From NCBI RefSeq assembly GCF_012273015.1, contig NZ_CP050954.1, positions 2,396,001 to 2,460,000 of the forward strand: DNA of 64,000 bases, given 5' to 3'. A program made the position numbers and the translations under genes. Below, piece by piece: positions 53,600-61,675 of the stretch (positions within the stretch are counted from its first letter, which is position 1; each line of letters opens with the position of its first letter). The notes under the pieces are model-generated. The model was not told where the DNA came from. It saw nothing but the letters and a program-made list of their open reading frames with translations, and made no database searches. This DNA comes from Hymenobacter sp. BT18 (GTDB lineage: Bacteria > Bacteroidota > Bacteroidia > Cytophagales > Hymenobacteraceae).

Positions 53600-55120
53600 T
53601 TACAGCTGCTCGAAGATGCGCGAGAAGCTCACGGCGTGCCCAATGTAGCCGTGCAGCTCGCTGATGGGCATGCGGGTCTGCTCGCGCGAGTCGCGGTGGC
53701 GCACCGTTACCGTGTTGTCTTCCAGCGTCTGGTGGTCAACGGCAATGCAGAAGGGCGTGCCGATGAGGTCCTGGCGGGTGTAGCGCTTCCCAATGGCATC
53801 TTTCTCCTCCACAATAACGCGGAAGTCGTAGCGCAGGGTCTGGTAGATTTCGTTGGCTTTCTCGGGCAGGCCGTCCTTTTTCACCAGCGGGAAGATGGCG
53901 GCTTTCACCGGGGCCACGGCCGGGTGCAGGCGCAGCAGCTTGCGGGTTTTGGTTTTCTGCTCCTCCCCTTCGCCCTCGGTAATGGTTTCTTCCTGGAAGG
54001 CCTGGCAGAGCGTGGCCAGGAATAGGCGGTCGGCGCCCACCGAGGTTTCCACCACGAAGGGCACGTAGTTGCCGTAGGGCTTGCCGGTTTCGGGGTTGAT
54101 GTCGTTGTCGAAGTAGTTCTGCTTTTTGCGACTCAGGGCCTGGTGCTGGGTCAGGTCGAAGTCGGAGCGGGAGTGAATGCCCTCAATTTCCTTGAAGCCG
54201 AACGGGAATTCATACTCAATGTCGACGGCGGCCTTGGCGTAGTGCGCCAGCTTGTCGTGGTCGTGGAAACGGAGCTTGGCGGCGGGCAGGCCCAGGGCCT
54301 CGTGCCAGCGGCGGCGCGTTTCCTTCCAGTGCTGGTACCATTCGCCTTCGGTGCCAGGGCGCACAAAGAATTGCATTTCCATCTGCTCAAACTCCCGCAT
54401 ACGGAAGATGAACTGACGAGCCACAATCTCGTTGCGGAAGGCCTTGCCAATCTGGGCAATGCCAAACGGCACCTGCTGCCGCGCCGACTTCTGCACGTTC
54501 AGGAAGTTCACAAAAATGCCTTGGGCCGTTTCGGGACGCAGGTAGATCAGGCTGGAGCCCTCGGCCACGGCACCCACCTGCGTGGAGAACATCAGGTTGA
54601 ACTGGCGCACGTCGGTCCAGTTGCCGGTCTTGCTGACGGGGCAGAGAATTTTCTCGTCGATGATGAGCTGCTTAACCCCGGCCAAGTCCTCGGCCGTGAG
54701 CAGGCGGCCCATTTCGGCCAGCAGGGTTTCGGCGCGGGCTATTTCGCCGTTCTTCTCGTACTCGGCGGCTTTTTCTTCGAGCAGCACATCGGCGCGGTAG
54801 CGCTTCTTGCTGTCGAGGTTGTCAATCATCGGGTCGGAGAAGCCATCCACGTGCCCGGAGGCCTTCCAGGTGAGCGGGTGCATGAAAATGGCCGCGTCGA
54901 TGCCCACCACGTTCTGGTTGAGCTGGGTCATGGCCTTCCACCAGAGCTGCTTGAGGTTGTTCTTCAGCTCCACGCCGTTGGGGCCGTAGTCGTACACGGC
55001 AGCCAGGCCATCGTAGATTTCGGAGGAAGGAAACACGAAACCATACTCCTTGGCGTGCGACACGATGTCGGCCAGGGTGCTTTCGGTAGTGGCAGCGGAG
55101 TTCTGGGCAGGGTTGCTCAT
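53600..55120 (-). CDS. glyS: Glycine--tRNA ligase (alpha2 type)
   Basis: A 506-residue class II synthetase of the homodimeric kind found in Bacteroidota, archaea and eukaryotes. Early sequence EYGFVFPSSEIYDGLAAVYDYGPNG is diagnostic; LRPETAQGIFVNF is motif 2-like, FRNEIVARQFIFRMREFEQMEMQ follows, and VGADRLFLATLCQAF is motif 3. The start at 55120 gives MSNPAQNSAATTES. The promoter box TACTTTTG lies at 55242-55249, 121 bases upstream. Confidence 0.95.
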   Translation of the reverse strand: MSNPAQNSAATTESTLADIVSHAKEYGFVFPSSEIYDGLAAVYDYGPNGVELKNNLKQLWWKAMTQLNQNVVGIDAAIFMHPLTWKASGHVDGFSDPMIDNLDSKKRYRADVLLEEKAAEYEKNGEIARAETLLAEMGRLLTAEDLAGVKQLIIDEKILCPVSKTGNWTDVRQFNLMFSTQVGAVAEGSSLIYLRPETAQGIFVNFLNVQKSARQQVPFGIAQIGKAFRNEIVARQFIFRMREFEQMEMQFFVRPGTEGEWYQHWKETRRRWHEALGLPAAKLRFHDHDKLAHYAKAAVDIEYEFPFGFKEIEGIHSRSDFDLTQHQALSRKKQNYFDNDINPETGKPYGNYVPFVVETSVGADRLFLATLCQAFQEETITEGEGEEQKTKTRKLLRLHPAVAPVKAAIFPLVKKDGLPEKANEIYQTLRYDFRVIVEEKDAIGKRYTRQDLIGTPFCIAVDHQTLEDNTVTVRHRDSREQTRMPISELHGYIGHAVSFSRIFEQL

Positions 55121-55241
55121 GGAAGAATAAGGCGAAGTCAGTAAGTCAGGGCAAAGCCGCAGGGGCCCGCACAAAGTAACGGAAGCAGTACGTAGCGACG
55201 AAGAAACGGCCGGGAAAGCCCGCTGGCCGGGTGTCGGTCAG

Positions 55242-55249
55242 CAAAAGTA
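55242..55249 (-). promoter_or_regulatory. Promoter -7 box of glyS
   Basis: TACTTTTG (minus strand), exact TAnnTTTG, with TTG 22 bases upstream (55272-55274). The leader would be about 115 bases. Confidence 0.55.
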
Positions 55250-55354
55250 GTGCATCCGGGGCATGTGGCTTCAAGAAACTCAACTTGTTGAATATTCCTG
55301 CGTTTAGCGTCCCAACTGTCCGCGGTTAGGGCGGCGCGTAACAATTTCATAATC

Positions 55355-55383
55355 TTGCGCCCCTCATGGGCTTCCTACCTTTG
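55355..55383 (+). promoter_or_regulatory. Promoter of the PiT phosphate transporter
   Basis: TTG (55355-55357) and TACCTTTG (55376-55383) with 18 bases between, matching the Bacteroidota -33/-7 pattern. The start codon is 36 bases downstream. Confidence 0.65.
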
Positions 55384-55419
55384 ATTGTTGAAAACTGATT
55401 ACCCACCAACTCCCTTTTT

Positions 55420-56820
55420 ATGTTTGGCTTAGAGCCTCATGTGCTGGTGCTGCTACTGCTGTGTCTGATAGCCGCCTGCGCGTTTGAATTTGTAAATGGC
55501 TTCCACGACACGGCCAACGCCGTGGCTACGGTTATTTACACCAATACCCTGCGGCCCTGGGTGGCCGTTATCTGGTCGGCATTCTGGAACTTCATCGGCG
55601 TGCTCACGGGCGGTATCGGCGTGGCCATGGGCATTGTGTACCTGCTGCCGGTAGAAAGCCTCGTGGACCAGAACATCTACCATGGCGTGGCCATGGTGGG
55701 GGCCCTCATCCTGGCGGCCATTATCTGGAACGTGGGCACCTGGTACTACGGCATTCCGGCCTCGTCTTCCCACGCCCTCATCGGCTCCATTTTAGGCGTA
55801 GGCATTGCCTTCTCCCTGCTCCCCGAATCGGGTGGGGCGGCCGTGAACTGGAGCAAAGCCACCGAAACGGGCATTGCCCTGCTGGTAGGCCCGCTGTTTG
55901 GCTTCACGCTCACCATCTTGCTGATGTTTGTGCTCAAGCGCTTCGTGCGCAACAAGGCCATCTTCAAAGAGCCGCACAAGCGCAAACCCCCACCCCTCTG
56001 GATCCGGCTGATTCTGGTGGCCACCTGTACCCTGGTAAGCTACTTCCACGGCTCCAACGACGGGCAGAAGGGCGTGGGCCTGATCATGCTGATTCTGATC
56101 GGCATTGTGCCCACCTTCTTCGCCCTGGACAACGACAAGAACCCCCTGGATATGCGCGACTCGCTGACCAAGGTGGAACTGGTCATCAACAAGATTGACC
56201 CCAACGAGCTGTCAGTGAAGGACCGCGGCAACCTGCAGCTGGTAAAGCAGCAAACGGCCGCGCTAGACCGCATTTTTGCCGGCAAGACCGATGTCAGCCA
56301 ATTGCCGCAGGCGGAGCGTTTCCAGATCCGCAAGGCCATCCTGCTCACGTACAGCCGGGCCAAGAGCATCATGAGCAGCGAGAAGGTGAGCCTGAGCACC
56401 GCCGACCGCAAAACCTACGACGACGCCATTGCCAATATGCGCACCTTCACCGACTACGCCCCCTGGTGGGTGCTGCTGATGGTGTCGTTGTCGCTGGGCA
56501 TTGGCACGATGGTAGGCTGGCAGCGCATCGTGAAAACCATTGGGGAGCGGATTGGCAAAGAGCACCTGACCTACGCGCAGGGCGCTTCTTCCGAGCTGGT
56601 CGCCGCCGTCATGATCGGGGCTTCTACCTGGGCGCATCTGCCCGCTTCTACCACCCACGTACTGTCGTCGGCCATTGCCGGCTCCATGGTGGCCAACCGC
56701 GGCATCAAGAACCTGAACCCCCAGATGGTACGCAACATTGCCATGGCCTGGGTACTCACCCTGCCGGTAACCATGTTCCTGGCGGGGGGCCTGTTCCTGC
56801 TGTTCCGGGCCCTCATTTAA
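55420..56820 (+). CDS. Inorganic phosphate transporter, PiT family
   Basis: A 466-residue membrane protein with the two PiT signature repeats: FVNGFHDTANAVATVI near residue 25 and a mirrored GASTWAHLPASTTHVLSSAIAG late in the protein, separated by YFHGSNDGQKGVG. A soluble loop of about 130 residues (DPNELSVKDRGNLQLVKQQTAALDR) between the halves is longer than in E. coli PitA. It couples phosphate entry to protons or sodium. It stands alone with its own promoter and a strong terminator. Confidence 0.95.
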   Translation: MFGLEPHVLVLLLLCLIAACAFEFVNGFHDTANAVATVIYTNTLRPWVAVIWSAFWNFIGVLTGGIGVAMGIVYLLPVESLVDQNIYHGVAMVGALILAAIIWNVGTWYYGIPASSSHALIGSILGVGIAFSLLPESGGAAVNWSKATETGIALLVGPLFGFTLTILLMFVLKRFVRNKAIFKEPHKRKPPPLWIRLILVATCTLVSYFHGSNDGQKGVGLIMLILIGIVPTFFALDNDKNPLDMRDSLTKVELVINKIDPNELSVKDRGNLQLVKQQTAALDRIFAGKTDVSQLPQAERFQIRKAILLTYSRAKSIMSSEKVSLSTADRKTYDDAIANMRTFTDYAPWWVLLMVSLSLGIGTMVGWQRIVKTIGERIGKEHLTYAQGASSELVAAVMIGASTWAHLPASTTHVLSSAIAGSMVANRGIKNLNPQMVRNIAMAWVLTLPVTMFLAGGLFLLFRALI

Positions 56821-56855
56821 GTAGCTGACTTCTAAGCGCAATCTTGGTTATACAC

Positions 56856-56885
56856 AAAAAAGCCACCCGATTGGGTGGCTTTTTT
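56856..56885 (+). terminator. Terminator of the PiT gene
   Basis: A perfect 13-bp stem with AAAAAA/TTTTTT ends (56856-56868, 56873-56885) and a 4-base loop. Confidence 0.9.
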
Positions 56886-56991
56886 TATGGAAGCACTTTG
56901 AAGTGCATAACTTTTGAATTATGCCACCTAAGGTTAGAGCAATATTAAAAACCAGCTGAAATGCCGGTGAAACCAGCGGGTTATGAATTAC

Positions 56992-57034
56992 TTATCCACT
57001 TATCAACACGGAAAACAGGGTGTTTTGTGGATAA
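56992..57034. other. DnaA-box cluster, left part of the candidate oriC
   Basis: TTATCCACT (56992-57000), TTATCAACA (57000-57008) and the exact inverse box TGTGGATAA (57026-57034) occur within 43 bases. Confidence 0.65.
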
Positions 57035-57040
57035 CTAGGA

Positions 57041-57514
57041 TTAGGAGGGCCACTGCACTTCCAGGTCCTCGTTGATAAACACTCCAAAGTTGATGAACTG
57101 CAGCTCCCCTTCATCAAAGTAAAGGTCAATCATTTCCTTTTCGTAGGACAAGCGCATTTCGCCGGTTTCCATGGTTTCGGTTTCGCTGGCCGTGTAGCCA
57201 TGCTCACTCATCAACTCCTGGATAGCCTCGGGGCTACGGCCATGAATGGACTCCCCAAAAAGCCGCATACCGGGGTGGTCGGTTTCAATGCAGCTCAGGC
57301 GGTAGTCATCCTCCCGGTCGAAGTAAAGTGAGTAGCCTTCGTCGAGGTAGTTCCACGCCTGGTGCTCAAACTCGTCTTCGTCGTCCGACTCTTCGATTTC
57401 CTCGGGCTCTCCCATCAGGGCCCGCACCTGATCCATGCTGGCGCCAAACTTTAGCGGGCCCATGCCCTGGCCTAGTACGATTTCGTTTTCTTCGATGCTA
57501 TTAGGGGTGCTCAT
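57041..57514 (-). CDS. Conserved hypothetical protein, oriC-linked
   Basis: A 157-residue acidic soluble protein starting MSTPNSIEENEIVLGQGMGP. It has the LGxxMxxVxxLMGEPEEI pattern (KFGASMDQVRALMGEPEE) followed by a very acidic stretch (ESDDEDEFE) and strand-rich FINFGVFINEDLEVQW. Similar sequences appear in proteins annotated as immunity-like or unknown; I assign no function. It lies between the two DnaA-box clusters and has a -7 box TACCTTTG at 57544-57551, 29 bases upstream. Confidence 0.7.
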   Translation of the reverse strand: MSTPNSIEENEIVLGQGMGPLKFGASMDQVRALMGEPEEIEESDDEDEFEHQAWNYLDEGYSLYFDREDDYRLSCIETDHPGMRLFGESIHGRSPEAIQELMSEHGYTASETETMETGEMRLSYEKEMIDLYFDEGELQFINFGVFINEDLEVQWPS

Positions 57515-57543
57515 TGGCGAATGGAATTTAGGGTTGGTGTCCG

Positions 57544-57551
57544 CAAAGGTA
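57544..57551 (-). promoter_or_regulatory. Promoter -7 box of the oriC-linked hypothetical gene
   Basis: TACCTTTG (minus strand), exact TAnnTTTG, ends 29 bases before the start. Confidence 0.55.
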
Positions 57552-57662
57552 GGCTGATTGTTGAACGGCCGGATGAGTAGAGGGTTATATGGTTTTGGGG
57601 TAGAGGCTTGTTTCTGACACCGAAGGCAGACCCGCTTGCAACCCACCTGCTTTTGTAACCAC

Positions 57663-58154
57663 CTACTTCTCGTAGCGGGCCTCAAAAGCGGCGCGCTGCC
57701 GCACGTACTCGGGGTGTAGGCGGGCCTCGTCCCACTTCTGCTTGAAAATGCGCGCAGCGGCCGCCTTTTCGGGGTCCTCGGGGGCGCGGGGTAGCTCGGC
57801 CCGCCCGTGGGCGCCACTCTGTCCCTTCTTATCAGCCGGCACGGGACCATCATACTTCTTGCCACCCCGGTGGTTGGCGTAACGCCGCGCCCGGGTGTAG
57901 CCCATCTGCAGAAACTTACGGGCCATGTCGGCCCCCACAAAATCTTCCTGGCGCAAATAGTCTTCAAACAGGGCGTAGATGCGCTCCGACGACTCCTGGG
58001 CTACTTCCGGCGTGCGAAAGCGCCAGTGCGGCAGAATCTCGCCCTTGTAGGGCTCTACCAGCAGTACCCCCTGCTCGCCCTTGCCCACCCGGTAAAGCTC
58101 CGGGTGCTCCCGAAAATTCAACTGGTGAAAGTTCTGGTCGTAGTTGAAAGGCAT
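57663..58154 (-). CDS. DUF4385 domain protein
   Basis: A 163-residue protein that matches DUF4385: FNYDQNFHQLNFREHPELYRVGKGEQGVLLVEPYKGEILPHWRFRTPEVAQ, then QMGYTRARRYANHRGGKKYDG and KQKWDEARLHPEYV near the end. The family is cytoplasmic with no established role. It lies inside the candidate origin, immediately beside the main DnaA-box cluster. Confidence 0.88.
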   Translation of the reverse strand: MPFNYDQNFHQLNFREHPELYRVGKGEQGVLLVEPYKGEILPHWRFRTPEVAQESSERIYALFEDYLRQEDFVGADMARKFLQMGYTRARRYANHRGGKKYDGPVPADKKGQSGAHGRAELPRAPEDPEKAAAARIFKQKWDEARLHPEYVRQRAAFEARYEK

Positions 58155-58878
58155 ACCCGGCTATACTTCAGTTGCCCATTTTCAGTTGCCCGGTGTGCAG
58201 CAGTTCTCAATCGAACACGGACAAACTGAAAACGGGCAAACTGAAAACGGCCCCGAGTTATCCACTCAGTTAATAACTTTTTAAAAGTCTTTTTTTAAAT
58301 CTCTTTTTTAATCCCCCGTCGTTAGGGCTGTGCATAAGTGGATAAGCAGCCGAGGTTGTCCACACGCGGAAAACTTGTGGACAAGCCCCACCTTATACAC
58401 CCCTAATCCACAGCCATTGTGGATTACATAAAGCTGATTTAAAGGAGTTTAACTAAGTAATTCACAATCCACAGGGTTATCAACGAATCCACAATTCACA
58501 AAAAATGCCGTTGTGGATAGGACCTGAAACGTGGGGAAGTTGTCCACGCTTATCCACGTTGATAACTCGGGCAATGGGAGCTGTCAGAATAGGGGAACGG
58601 GCAAAAAAACTTTTCCGCAACTTCTCCACGCATTATCCCCAGGTTACGCCACTATTATCCACAAGTAAACACCCTGGTTCCTGAGGCGGTGGATAACCCT
58701 GTGGAATACCGATTGGGCTAGCAGCCAAAACCTAGATAGAAGGCTGAAAACGCAGTTTTGGTTGTGGATAAGTGCTTGTGGCGCACTTACTATATAGACC
58801 CGTGCCGGTAGAGCAGCCCCAAACAAAAAGCTCCCGACTGAACAGCCAGGAGCAAAGTAAGAACAGTAGATAAGACGC
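58155..58878. other. oriC: Candidate chromosomal replication origin (oriC), main cluster
   Basis: A 724-base region without a gene. It carries two exact DnaA boxes (TTATCCACA at 58655-58663 and inverse TGTGGATAA at 58763-58771) and over a dozen one-mismatch boxes, for example 58258-58266, 58329-58337, 58337-58345, 58356-58364, 58376-58384, 58512-58520, 58550-58558 and 58688-58696. An AT-rich stretch at about 58267-58312 could be the unwinding element. mnmG (gidA), a common oriC neighbour, is 3 kb away. No dnaA gene is present, as is usual in this phylum. Confidence 0.8.
58167..58250. repeat. Imperfect inverted repeat at the origin edge
   Basis: The left arm (58167-58192) contains CAGTTGCCC twice; the right arm (58219-58250) contains AAACTGAAAACGG twice. 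The arms are inverse to each other with small insertions. Confidence 0.6.
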
Positions 58879-60492
58879 TCAGAAGGCTACCTGAATATCT
58901 TCCTCCTCCCAGTTGGCGCGTACCTGGAATGTGCGTGACAAGTTAAAAACCGGCTCGGGCAGCAGCCGGAACTGCGGGTCGCCCCCCTGCCAGCGTCCAT
59001 CGGCGTTGGCATCCACGAATACGCGAATCCGGTACGTGCCCGGAACCAGGTTATCGAACCGGAACGTGCGGGGCGAGTCGAGGCTGCGGATGCGCTGTCC
59101 TTTCTCATCCAGTAGCAGCAGCTCGTAGCGTTTGTAGGTGGTCTGCACTTTGCCTGCCAGGCTACCCGTGGAGGCCTGTTCCGTGAGGGCAAAGCGCAGG
59201 GGCTTCAGACCCAGGCTGCGGCCAGAAATAGCGGTAACCACAGTGCTGTCGAGCTGAATACTGACGGTTTGCTTGGCCTTGGTATTCAGGTTTACGGTGA
59301 GCAGGGTACGGTCGGGGTTGAGGCTGGCATCGGTAGGCAAGCGCAAGGGCCGGCGCTTGGTGGAGTCTTCTACCAGCGTACCGATGGGCTTTTCGGCTAC
59401 CAGGCGCAGGGGCTCGGTGAACTGCAGCGCCACCTGGCCTTGCCGAAAAACCTCCTTGCCATTGCCCACGAGCTGCCAGGCCGGTGGCCGGCGCGCCGGC
59501 ACCGTGCCCGCGAATTTTACATTGAGCGTGTCGCGGCCGTCATTCCCGGCGCTGTCGGTGGTGGCCAGCAGGTAGCGGCCCTCCGGCAGCAGGGCCGACT
59601 TGTACAAGGCTACCGAACGGCCGCCATCAATGAGCTGCAAGGCTTCATTGGGGGTGGTGGTAGCCGTGCCGATGGGCGCAATGGTAGCCGAGCGGATACC
59701 TTCATTGAGACCAACCAGGAAGCGCACCGGATCGGCTTTTTGGGAGGTAATGAGGGCCCGGCGGGCATCGGGGCGGGTGAGCAGCAGCTGCACTGAGTCC
59801 GTACCGGGGCGGATGGTCAGCAAGTCGGGTAGGTACCCTATTTTTTCGCCGTCCTCGTAGCGGCTGCTTTGGTTTTTATCGGCCAGGGCAAAAATGCGGT
59901 AGCGGCCTTCGCGCAGGTTGCGCAGCTGGTAAACCCCGTTTTTGTCGGTACGGGCCAGGTAGTAAGGCCGCCCCTTGCGGATGTTGGCCGTATCGATAGC
60001 CGGGTACAGCAGCACCGAAACGTCGGCCGCGGGCTGGGACGTGAGCAGGTCGCGCACCCGTCCGGCCACGGCGCCCGAGTCAAGGGCCGGGCCGGTGCTG
60101 AAGCTGATGGCGGCGTCGCGGGCCGGCGTGCTTTCCGTGATATCGGTAATGGCGTCCCGGAAGTTGAAAGAATAGGTGGTATTGGCTTCGAAAGGCTTTT
60201 CAAACTCCAGCTCGACCGTGTTCTTGCCCTGGCGCACCTTGTACTTGTTGTCGTCGGAGAGCAGGGGGGCCACCAGCAGGTTTTTGCTAAGGTCCTTTAC
60301 CTGCACAGGCTCCGAAAACTCCAGAATCACCGAGCGGCTGCGCACGTTCACGGTGCGGTTGGCGGGCACACTGCTCACCAGCTTCGGCGCCTCAGTGTCA
60401 CGGGCGCCCCCCTCGGGCGTGCTGATGGCCGCGCAGCCACCCGCGGCGGCACCAACAAGAACAAGCAAAGGCAGGGCAAAACGAGCAGACAT
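58879..60492 (-). CDS. Ig-like domain lipoprotein
   Basis: A 537-residue lipoprotein with signal peptide and lipidated Cys20 (AGGC). The first mature domain is a bacterial Big_5-type Ig fold (VSSVPANRTVNVRSRSVILEFSEPVQVKDL), then strand-rich segments include carboxypeptidase-like regulatory folds (VAGRVRDLLTSQPAADVSVLLYPA, GVYQLRNLREGRYRIFALAD, FRFDNLVPGTYRIRVFVDANADG). It is probably surface-exposed. The start at 60492 gives the signal. A promoter box TACTTTTG is 43 bases upstream. Function unknown. Confidence 0.82.
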   Translation of the reverse strand: MSARFALPLLVLVGAAAGGCAAISTPEGGARDTEAPKLVSSVPANRTVNVRSRSVILEFSEPVQVKDLSKNLLVAPLLSDDNKYKVRQGKNTVELEFEKPFEANTTYSFNFRDAITDITESTPARDAAISFSTGPALDSGAVAGRVRDLLTSQPAADVSVLLYPAIDTANIRKGRPYYLARTDKNGVYQLRNLREGRYRIFALADKNQSSRYEDGEKIGYLPDLLTIRPGTDSVQLLLTRPDARRALITSQKADPVRFLVGLNEGIRSATIAPIGTATTTPNEALQLIDGGRSVALYKSALLPEGRYLLATTDSAGNDGRDTLNVKFAGTVPARRPPAWQLVGNGKEVFRQGQVALQFTEPLRLVAEKPIGTLVEDSTKRRPLRLPTDASLNPDRTLLTVNLNTKAKQTVSIQLDSTVVTAISGRSLGLKPLRFALTEQASTGSLAGKVQTTYKRYELLLLDEKGQRIRSLDSPRTFRFDNLVPGTYRIRVFVDANADGRWQGGDPQFRLLPEPVFNLSRTFQVRANWEEEDIQVAF

Positions 60493-60535
60493 GAACAAGC
60501 AACAAGGTGAAAAGCCGAAAACGAGAAGCACCGCG

Positions 60536-60543
60536 CAAAAGTA
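60536..60543 (-). promoter_or_regulatory. Promoter -7 box of the Ig-like lipoprotein gene
   Basis: TACTTTTG (minus strand), exact TAnnTTTG, ends 43 bases before the start. Confidence 0.55.
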
Positions 60544-60544
60544 C

Positions 60545-60574
60545 GTAGGGCCGGCTCCTGACAGCCGGCCCTAC
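60545..60574. repeat. Perfect 12-bp inverted repeat behind the promoter
   Basis: GTAGGGCCGGCT (60545-60556) pairs exactly with 60563-60574 around a 6-base loop. It sits between the methyltransferase stop and the promoter box of the lipoprotein gene, and may end methyltransferase transcription. Confidence 0.6.
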
Positions 60575-60631
60575 GAAAACGGTGCCCGAAACAACCGGGA
60601 GCCTCCCTCCTACCCTGGCGAAGTGGCTAGG

Positions 60632-61537
60632 TTAAGCGCTGGCTGGCCGCTTGGTGGCCACGTAAATCAGGCTGCTGTACTGCTGCTGGTGGCGGGCGGC
60701 GTACTGGTTGGAGTGGTAGCCATTGCGCAGCACGGCCAGCATACCGGCCCCCCGCTCGGCGCGGTTTTTCTCGCTGAGCATGCTCACGTAGTAGGCATCC
60801 AGGGGCATGGGCAGAGTGTCGCGCAGCTTCAGCTTGTGCTTTTTGAGCAACTGCGCCATGGTTTTGGGGCTGAAATGGTAGAGGTGGCGTGGCACGTCCA
60901 GCGCGGCCCAGTCCTGCTGGTAGTGCTGGGCGTCGAAGCTCTCCACGTTGGGCACGGCAATCAGCAGCACCCCATCAGGTTTGAGCAGGCGAATGAGCTG
61001 GGTTAGCGTTTCGTTGAGCTCGTGCACGTGTTCGAGCACGTGCCACAGGGTAATAGCATCAAACGCGCCGGCCGGAAACTGCACCAGGCTTTCGGTGCCG
61101 ATGGGCTGGCCTACGCGCCGGGTAGCTTCTTCACGGGCCCGGGCACTGGGCTCCCAGCCGGCCACCTGCCAGCCATTGCCTTTGGCGGCAGCCAGGAAAT
61201 GACCGGTGCCGCAGCCGTAATCCAGGAGCTTGCCTTTGCGGGGGGCCAGCTGGTTGAGCAACGCCACCTTGCGGCGCATGGTGAAAAAGCGCGCGACTTT
61301 ATAGGCCTGGTTGATGAGCCCGCCCGCCCCGCTGTTGTGCGACACGTATTCGTCCGACTCGTAGTAGCGGCCGATATGGGCGGCGTCGGGCCGGGGGTTG
61401 GTGAATTGAAAGGAGCAGGCCAGGCACTGCTGAATGGCAAAGCTTTCCTTGCTGACCGATTTGTCTTCAACGACCAGCTTGTTGCGAAACTCCGTTTTCC
61501 CGCACACCGGGCACTTGTCCAAACGCTCGTAAACCAC
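60632..61537 (-). CDS. Class I SAM-dependent methyltransferase with N-terminal zinc ribbon
   Basis: A 301-residue protein. A zinc-ribbon-like start carries Cys9, Cys12, Cys38 and Cys41 (DKCPVCGK and QCLACSF). The SAM-binding Rossmann motif is LLDYGCGTGHFL near residue 110, and VPRHLYHFSPKTMAQLLKKH resembles the C-terminal half of the family, which includes methyltransferases of the type 11/23. The substrate is unknown. It follows mnmG on the same strand, a frequent pairing in this phylum as far as I know. Confidence 0.87.
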   Translation of the reverse strand: MVYERLDKCPVCGKTEFRNKLVVEDKSVSKESFAIQQCLACSFQFTNPRPDAAHIGRYYESDEYVSHNSGAGGLINQAYKVARFFTMRRKVALLNQLAPRKGKLLDYGCGTGHFLAAAKGNGWQVAGWEPSARAREEATRRVGQPIGTESLVQFPAGAFDAITLWHVLEHVHELNETLTQLIRLLKPDGVLLIAVPNVESFDAQHYQQDWAALDVPRHLYHFSPKTMAQLLKKHKLKLRDTLPMPLDAYYVSMLSEKNRAERGAGMLAVLRNGYHSNQYAARHQQQYSSLIYVATKRPASA

Positions 61538-61611
61538 AGACTCGGATTAAGGGTATTGATGCGCTGCGGCAAGGTGCCACAGCCCGGCAAAACACGAAGG
61601 TACAAAACCAA

Positions 61612-61647
61612 AGCGGCTGCAGAATCCGAAATGAATCTGCAGCCGCT
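61612..61647 (-). terminator. Terminator of mnmG
   Basis: A perfect 12-bp stem, AGCGGCTGCAGA (61612-61623) with TCTGCAGCCGCT (61636-61647), followed by TTTGGTTTTG on the minus strand. Confidence 0.8.
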
Positions 61648-61675
61648 ATGATATGAAAAAGGTCTGTCTGAAAAA

